Assembly: GCA_964537715.1 (NCBI GenBank)
Contig: CAZIAH010000055.1
Span: 1-27,179 of the forward strand
DNA: 27,179 bases
Reading direction: 5' to 3'
From: CAZTZL01 sp964537715
Lineage (GTDB): Bacteria > Zhuqueibacterota > QNDG01 > DSAB01
In this document: piece after piece, positions 22,420 through 27,179 of the stretch
Layout of the letters: every line of letters starts with the position of its first letter
Position numbering within the stretch: position 1 is the stretch's first letter
Notes under the pieces: generated by a model
Database searches by the model: none
What the model was told of the DNA's origin: nothing
What the model saw: the letters and a program-made list of their open reading frames with translations, nothing else
Translations under genes and position numbers: made by a program

Positions 22420-22544
22420 GTACACCAAGCCATGCATTTGACAGTCAGGGCCGGGCGCCTTTGGTAAATGGCTTTAAATTGGACATCATCAAATACTTAA
22501 ACGGCCAGTGGAAGCTCTGGCTGCAAATGATGGCAACGTTATGT
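22420..22544 (+). repeat. attC site of cassette 5, last one seen
   Basis: GCCAT, an unpaired G, CATTTG, an unpaired A, CAG (22430-22443) pairs exactly with CTGCAAATGATGGC at 22521-22534. Core GTTATGT is at 22538. The left outer box (GTACACC) has lost the AAC consensus, so this site may be a weak recombination substrate or an end-of-array remnant. Confidence 0.78.
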
Positions 22545-22568
22545 GAAATTTCTATATTAATGATCGTT

Positions 22569-22618
22569 CTGGACATCCTTGTCCAGAGTGTTAAGCTGTT
22601 GGGTTTCCCAGTTTAACA
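22569..22618. repeat. Two tandem hairpins after the last attC
   Basis: CTGGACA-TCCT-TGTCCAG (22569-22586), then TGTTAA.CTG..GGG-TTT-CCC.AG.TTAACA (22589-22618). Neither has a clear T-run. They lie just beyond the integron and before the glycosyltransferase gene. Confidence 0.6.
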
Positions 22619-22710
22619 AATATGATAAGTACAAAATATGAAACGGTATAAAGTATACTCCCTCAGACAGACACTGTTTGTGATCTTAAGCAAACAAGAG
22701 AATACATAGT

Positions 22711-24840
22711 ATGTTTACAATCCTAATCCAAATTACCGAAGCCTCTATCTTTTTTTTCGTTTTGAGTTCTATGTCCTATTTACTGTGCAGACGCTGGTTT
22801 TCTACCGCCTCGGTAACCGTACGTTTAACTGCCACTTTTGTCGTGCTTGCCTGGATTCTTTCAATTGGTTTTGCCATTTTAATGACCCTGAAAATTTTTA
22901 CAGCCTGGGCCGCTGTTGTTTTCGCAATTGTTGTAATCATTATCTCTCACAGGTTGATTTGGCCGCCAGGCAAACTGTTTGTCGGCCTGAAGAGTGACCT
23001 GATACTGATTCGCAATGCAATAGCAGATACAGGCCGGGATATGGGCTGGTGGGCAATCCTCGGGTGTTTTTTGCTGTTATGTACACTCATGGCGATTCGC
23101 AGTATCTGTTTACCTCTCATGGGATGGGATTCTCTCACCTATCATGCGGTGAAGGCCGGCCTCTGGGTTCAGAAGGGAACCTGGTCAATTCTAAATGCTC
23201 CAGGTGGTTGGGAGTACTATCGATCGTTCTTTGGAGGTGGCGAGATTTTTACTGCGTGGGCTCAATTATTCTTCCGATCCGACTTTCTGGCAGCAGTGCC
23301 TGATTTTTGTTTTTGGCTTCTCATGGGTTTGAGCATCATCTGTCTTGCACGTAAATGCGGCTTGGAACGTAGACATGCTGTCCTTATCAGTCTGGCTATT
23401 ATTTGCGCTCCAGTATTCACAAGATCAGTCGGGTCTGGTTATGTGGACACATGTGGTAATGCTCTGCTGCTTTGCGGATTTTATTTTTTTCTGCGTTCTT
23501 TACATTCACACGAAAGCTATAATCTATACATCGCTGCTGCGTCTTTAGGGATTGCATCGTCGGTCAAGGTCAATATCCTTGCTACTGTAATTCTTATATC
23601 GCTACCTTTTCTTGTAATTCTTATAGCCAAAGGTAAATGGCATATTCGAATCTGGTTTTATTGTGCTCTTCTATATCTGCTGCCGGTGACGACATGGTTT
23701 CTCTACAATTACACAATCACAGGTTACCCGCTGGGTTGCACGCCCTTGAGCCTAGGGCCGATTACCCTGGGCAAAGCGCCTCCCAACCTGGCTTGGTTCT
23801 TAAACCGTCCGGACCTTCGGCCCTACAAGATCTCTTCCGAGTTGAATGCACTGCTCCATGCACTAACGATTTACGGGCCTTGCCTTTTACTCAGTGTTTT
23901 GGGCATTCCTGGTTTATTACGTGGTGTATGGCATCGAAGCTCTATTCATCTGTTGGGCGTAGCCTTAATGTTAAGCTCTGCCCTTCTCTTTTTTTCACCC
24001 TCTTTTTCAGTGATTCGACTCGTCTGGCCCGGAACAATTGGACGCTTTATTGTGCCTATTATTGTTCTACCCTCTGTCATGGGTCTATCGGTTATTGCCA
24101 AAAACAAAACGGGACGTGCTTTGTTTGAAGCCATTTCGATGGTCTGTGTGATCACTGGTGTTTACGAGTATATTCGCTCCCATATACTCAATCGATCTCA
24201 TGTCGAATTGTTTTTTATCGGCGTGGCAATTATTCTCATTGTCTGTGGGTATTGGGTATTGAAAGCTCCAAAAATAAGGCGGACAGTGAAAACTCGTCTC
24301 GGAATTCTATCGATCACAATTGTATATATAATGATTACGATAGCTGGTATTAAATTCAAGGATTGGATCCGCTTATACGCCTATTCGAACTGTACGACAA
24401 TGCATGATTTCCCCAGATACTGGGTCCCGGCATTGAAAGCATTGGATGCGGAAGAGCCGCCGTTGTGTATTGCATTTACCTATGGACCGTTACAGATAAG
24501 CCACTATGCATTCCTCGCCCCTTTTCTTGGTGCACGCTTAGAAAATCGTTTGGTATATGTTTCGCCTGAGAAAAATGGTAATGTGCTTCCTCACCATCCT
24601 GATTCCCAGGAAAAAAGTAATCCTGATTTTGATAACTGGATGAACACACTTGTAGACACAGGAGCGACACATCTATTGTGCTTTCGTCCACCTTCAATCG
24701 AACTGGAATGGGCCGAAACCCACCCCTGTTTATTCATAAAACTTGCAGGAGTAACTGATGATTGGGGTTTGTTCAGGATTGTACCGTCCGATGACTCAAT
24801 CAACAAGTTAAAACGATCGCCTAAAATTGTAAATAATTAA
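22711..24840 (+). CDS. Large GT-C-type membrane glycosyltransferase-like protein
   Basis: The product is 709 aa with about a dozen or more membrane helices, then a soluble C-terminal part (~560-709). After the fourth helix, in the first large outside loop, comes 'MGWDSLTYHAVKAGLWVQKGTWS' with Asp140 and Tyr-His 144-145; this 'WDxLxYH' pattern marks GT39-like, lipid-sugar-dependent enzymes of the GT-C fold, where the Asp is catalytic. It probably transfers a sugar from a polyprenyl phosphate outside the cytoplasm. No attC follows the gene, and its base composition is nearer to that of the core genes, so I place it outside the cassette array. Substrate unknown. No good ribosome site is visible. 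Confidence 0.75.
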   Translation: MFTILIQITEASIFFFVLSSMSYLLCRRWFSTASVTVRLTATFVVLAWILSIGFAILMTLKIFTAWAAVVFAIVVIIISHRLIWPPGKLFVGLKSDLILIRNAIADTGRDMGWWAILGCFLLLCTLMAIRSICLPLMGWDSLTYHAVKAGLWVQKGTWSILNAPGGWEYYRSFFGGGEIFTAWAQLFFRSDFLAAVPDFCFWLLMGLSIICLARKCGLERRHAVLISLAIICAPVFTRSVGSGYVDTCGNALLLCGFYFFLRSLHSHESYNLYIAAASLGIASSVKVNILATVILISLPFLVILIAKGKWHIRIWFYCALLYLLPVTTWFLYNYTITGYPLGCTPLSLGPITLGKAPPNLAWFLNRPDLRPYKISSELNALLHALTIYGPCLLLSVLGIPGLLRGVWHRSSIHLLGVALMLSSALLFFSPSFSVIRLVWPGTIGRFIVPIIVLPSVMGLSVIAKNKTGRALFEAISMVCVITGVYEYIRSHILNRSHVELFFIGVAIILIVCGYWVLKAPKIRRTVKTRLGILSITIVYIMITIAGIKFKDWIRLYAYSNCTTMHDFPRYWVPALKALDAEEPPLCIAFTYGPLQISHYAFLAPFLGARLENRLVYVSPEKNGNVLPHHPDSQEKSNPDFDNWMNTLVDTGATHLLCFRPPSIELEWAETHPCLFIKLAGVTDDWGLFRIVPSDDSINKLKRSPKIVNN

Positions 24841-25042
24841 TATTGCATTTATAATGCAAAATTCATATACTTATTAAATATTTAGATTAATTTGGAGATA
24901 ATAGTCATAAAATATGTTAGCACATAACCTCTCTTGATCGAAAAATTCAAATATAAAATTATATAACAAATTATTCATTAATTTTTAATTACTTATAATA
25001 AAGAGGTACATTATTTATAATCATTTTACCAGAGGTAGCGGT

Positions 25043-25606
25043 TTGTTGGAAAGATTTCTAACAAAAAAAAGAGCGTCTTTGGCTAAACATTTTATTTTAA
25101 AATATGCTACTCATAAAAACAAGATATTAGATATTGGCTGTGGAGCTTATCCATTTTTTCTTTCAAAAATTGACTTTAAAGATAAATACGCATTGGATAA
25201 GATATCCATTAAAAATTTACCTCATAATATCCACTTAATTAATCAAGATTTGAATGATAACAATAAACTCTCTCTTGATAATAATTTCTTTGATGTTGTA
25301 ACATCTTTGGCATTCATTGAACATATAAACCCGGAAAATAGAAAGAAAATATTTTGCGATATATACAGAGTATTGAAAAAGGATGGTGTATTTATATTAA
25401 CGACACCTTCAAAATGGACAGACAAATTTTTAAAATTGCTATCAAAAATAAATATTGTGAGTAAGGAAGAATTAGATGAGCATAAAGATCTATTTACCCC
25501 CAATAAACTCAAAAAATTATTACTGGATTCTGGATTTAAAAGGAAGAATATAAAATCAGGCAGGTTTGAATTTGGTATGAACTTATATACGATTGCTGTA
25601 AAGTAA
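25043..25606 (+). CDS. Class I SAM-dependent methyltransferase
   Basis: The product is 187 aa. Motif I 'ILDIGCGAYPF' (28-38) binds S-adenosylmethionine, 'YALDKIS' supplies the acidic residue of strand 2, and 'FDVVTSLAFIEHI' plus 'RVLKKDGVFILTTPSKW' are the methyltransferase-11-type post motifs. It is short but complete. The start is one of two adjacent TTG codons (25043 or 25046), supported by AGAGGT 6 or 9 bases upstream. It precedes a GT2-GtrA gene by 54 bases, so it may methylate a sugar or lipid in the same surface-glycan pathway. AT-rich. The substrate cannot be told. Confidence 0.85.
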   Translation: MLERFLTKKRASLAKHFILKYATHKNKILDIGCGAYPFFLSKIDFKDKYALDKISIKNLPHNIHLINQDLNDNNKLSLDNNFFDVVTSLAFIEHINPENRKKIFCDIYRVLKKDGVFILTTPSKWTDKFLKLLSKINIVSKEELDEHKDLFTPNKLKKLLLDSGFKRKNIKSGRFEFGMNLYTIAVK

Positions 25607-25660
25607 AGCGTATTCACATTGCATTGATATGTTTGAATGATAACATGGAATGAATCAAAA

Positions 25661-26773
25661 ATGACAAAATTAAGTATTATCATACCTTGCTACAACGAAG
25701 AAGAATTTCTAAAAAAATGTGTTGATAGAGTACTCGCTATTGATGGGAAACAATTGTCTTTAGAAATCATAATAGTGGATGATAAATCAACTGATAATAG
25801 TATACATATTGCACAGCAGTTGGAAAATACTCACAAAAAAGTTCAGGTCATCCAACATCATAAAAATATGGGAAAAGGGGCTGCAATTCGCACGGGTTTA
25901 AAAAAAGTAACGGGTGATTTTGTAGCCATTCAAGATGCTGATCTGGAATATGATCCTAATGATTTAAAAAAATTATTGATTCCATTGGAACAGGGAAGAG
26001 CAGATGTCGTTTTGGGTTCCAGGTTTTTGTCTTCTGCTGAACACCGGGTGCTGTATTTCTGGCACTCCCTGGGTAATAAGTTTCTTACCTTTTTATCAAA
26101 CATGTTTACGGATTTAAATCTAAGTGACATGGAGACCTGTTATAAGATTTTCAGAAGTGATGTAATCAAGAAAATTGATATCAAAGAAAACAGATTCGGA
26201 TTTGAGGCAGAAATTATTGCTAAAATATCACAGATGCGTCTGAGAATATACGAAATAGGTATTTCATATCAGGGACGTACATATGAAGAAGGCAAAAAGA
26301 TAGGCGTAAAAGATGCACTGCGGACACTTTATTGTATTATAAAATATAATGCTCATAAAGCACCGGTCCCCATACAATTTTTTATCTATATATTTATTGG
26401 CGGCTTTGCTGCACTGTTCAATCTTGTTTTATTTTTAGCGTTGATGTCTATTTTTAATAATTTGTTTATAGCGACTCCTATAGCTTTCTTTTCTGCTGCT
26501 GCTGTGAATTATCTGTTATGTATATTCATTCTATTCAAACATAAAGCAAAATGGAATTCGTTGACTGAAATAATACTGTTTATCTTTATTGTTTGTATTA
26601 TTGGCATCATAGATTTAGTAACAACAAATAATTTGTTTCAAATCGGCTTATCGGCTGGTTATGCTAAAATAATAGCGACAGGTGTTGGATTAATTTTTAA
26701 TTTTTTGGGTAGAAAATATCTCGTTTTCCCCGAACCCGCAAGCGGTCCCTGGAAGAAACAGATTGATAATTAA
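25661..26773 (+). CDS. GT2 (DPM1/GtrB-like) glycosyltransferase fused to a GtrA domain
   Basis: The product is 370 aa from ATG at 25661; an in-frame ATG 8 codons upstream (25637) is also possible. The GT2 catalytic part (1-230) has 'LSIIIPCYNEE', 'IIVDDKSTDN', the metal-binding 'QDADLEYDP' (Asp92/Asp94), 'VVLGSRF', 'DMETCYKIF' and 'NRFGFEAEI', the set found in dolichol/undecaprenyl-phosphate sugar synthases. Residues ~238-362 are a GtrA domain with four membrane helices ('IQFFIYIFIGGFAALFNL', 'FNFLGRKYLVF'), thought to help flip the lipid-linked sugar. One protein would thus make and present a polyprenyl-phosphate sugar, the donor type needed by GT-C/GT87 enzymes encoded in this window. Confidence 0.93.
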   Translation: MTKLSIIIPCYNEEEFLKKCVDRVLAIDGKQLSLEIIIVDDKSTDNSIHIAQQLENTHKKVQVIQHHKNMGKGAAIRTGLKKVTGDFVAIQDADLEYDPNDLKKLLIPLEQGRADVVLGSRFLSSAEHRVLYFWHSLGNKFLTFLSNMFTDLNLSDMETCYKIFRSDVIKKIDIKENRFGFEAEIIAKISQMRLRIYEIGISYQGRTYEEGKKIGVKDALRTLYCIIKYNAHKAPVPIQFFIYIFIGGFAALFNLVLFLALMSIFNNLFIATPIAFFSAAAVNYLLCIFILFKHKAKWNSLTEIILFIFIVCIIGIIDLVTTNNLFQIGLSAGYAKIIATGVGLIFNFLGRKYLVFPEPASGPWKKQIDN

Positions 26774-26782
26774 AAAGAAAGC

Positions 26783-26875
26783 AAGAAAGCAATTATCGCC
26801 GTGGCCAGGAAACTGTTGGGCACCATTTATCAAACATTGAAAATAACTGGATAGTTGAAGATCTTCCAAATCTTG
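26783..26875 (+). pseudogene. C-terminal remnant of an IS110-type transposase
   Basis: The reading 'KKAIIAVARKLLGTIYQTLK' matches the end of IS110-family transposases; after a one-base shift the frame goes on 'NNWIVEDLPNLV', also as in that family. Nothing upstream of it resembles the rest of the element, and the adjacent gene stops just before. I take it as a scar of an old insertion. The call is from memory of the family motif. Confidence 0.55.
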
Positions 26876-26908
26876 TAGGTATTGGAATAATTAATCATTT
26901 TGAAAAAT

Positions 26909-27179
26909 ATGAAATTAGGCAGCTATGTCATTCCATTAATAATGTGCACTTTTAATTTGTTGTTTGGACAGGATGAAATACCTGATTCAACAAAAGTATA
27001 CAAATTAAAAGAAATAATTGTTACTGCCAACCGATTACCAATAGAATTAAAAAATAATCCGGGTCCGATTTCACTGGTTACTCATAAAGACCTCTCTATC
27101 ATGCCTAAAACGATAGCCGTTGAGGAAGCATTAAGATTGGTTCCCGGAGTACGCATCGATAACCAGCATGATGGGGAAC
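26909..27179 (+). CDS. TonB-dependent receptor, N-terminal part
   Basis: Ninety codons are visible before the right edge. A signal peptide ends 'NLLFG' with Gln next. 'KLKEIIVTANRLPIELKNNPGPISLVTHKDL' is the TonB-box/plug entry, followed by 'VEEALRLVPGVRID', the classic plug-domain motif. The protein would be an outer-membrane barrel importing a ligand (siderophore, vitamin or sugar) with energy from TonB-ExbBD. The ligand cannot be told from this part. It starts 34 bases after the IS110 remnant; GAAAA before the ATG is a poor ribosome site. Confidence 0.9.
   Translation, partial: MKLGSYVIPLIMCTFNLLFGQDEIPDSTKVYKLKEIIVTANRLPIELKNNPGPISLVTHKDLSIMPKTIAVEEALRLVPGVRIDNQHDGE

Larger units (their letters stand above)
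13358..22544 (+). mobile_element. Integron with intI in the same direction as its cassettes
   Basis: An IntI-type integrase (13358-14380) is followed by a small partner gene, palindromic iterons, a candidate attI near 14903 and a series of genes each closed by an attC-like site ending in a GTT core: 15803-15928, 17224-17344, 18580-18724, 20522-20749 and 22420-22544. Every attC lies 3' of its gene and points the same way, with the R'-type core on the right. In most integrons intI diverges from the array; here its 3' end faces it. Base composition changes sharply from cassette to cassette. The right boundary is set at the last attC I can see. Confidence 0.8.

Noticed and set aside
22311..22616. 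A 101-codon frame reading through the last attC.
   Set aside because: It overlaps a better-supported exported-protein gene in another frame and simply translates the attC.

Overview
The window reads as chromosomal DNA of a diderm (Gram-negative) bacterium. It has two lipobox lipoproteins in the housekeeping half and one in the accessory half, an outer-membrane beta-barrel gene and the start of a TonB-dependent receptor. Several exported proteins have Gln right after the predicted signal-peptidase site, a habit described for Bacteroidetes. Together with a V-type ATPase and good Shine-Dalgarno sites this suggests a lineage in or near the FCB group (Calditrichota/KSB1-like), but a spirochaete-like or other diderm host cannot be excluded. 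No rRNA or tRNA gene was found.

Region 1 (1-9776, almost all minus strand) is housekeeping. Read in the direction of transcription it runs: two lipoproteins, parA, parB, an M23 (LytM) peptidase, a bactofilin, then a V-type ATPase operon in the order G/H-I-K-E-C-F (Enterococcus order ntpF-I-K-E-C-G). The operon leaves the window at the left edge, where A, B and D would be expected. The c-ring subunit keeps every residue of the known Na+ site, so the enzyme is probably sodium-coupled. rpmB has its own promoter and terminator, and dusB diverges from it behind two strong palindromes.

Region 2 (11278-13357) is eroding DNA. It holds an outer-membrane protein gene split by one in-frame TAA, a 154-bp MITE-like element with terminal inverted repeats, a small gene followed by an internally deleted nucleotidyltransferase remnant, and two copies of an AT-rich leader.

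Region 3 (13358-22544) is the most notable part: an integron. A full-length IntI-type tyrosine recombinase with the IntI-specific insert is followed by a small conserved partner gene, four palindromic iterons, a candidate attI, and then genes each followed by a foldable attC site. I see five attC candidates, two of them very clear. intI points the same way as the cassettes, the unusual 'reverse' arrangement known from Treponema denticola and a few other lineages. Cassette cargo includes an exported two-helix protein, two diverged GT87-like membrane glycosyltransferases in adjacent cassettes, a lipoprotein paired with a possible PD-(D/E)XK nuclease, and a small exported protein. A REP-associated tyrosine transposase flanked by two covarying REP hairpins sits inside the last cassette interval.

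Region 4 (22711-27179) holds a large GT-C-type membrane protein, a SAM methyltransferase and a GT2-GtrA fusion, all suited to surface glycan or lipid-linked sugar work. A fragment of an IS110-type transposase follows, then the first 90 codons of a TonB-dependent receptor.
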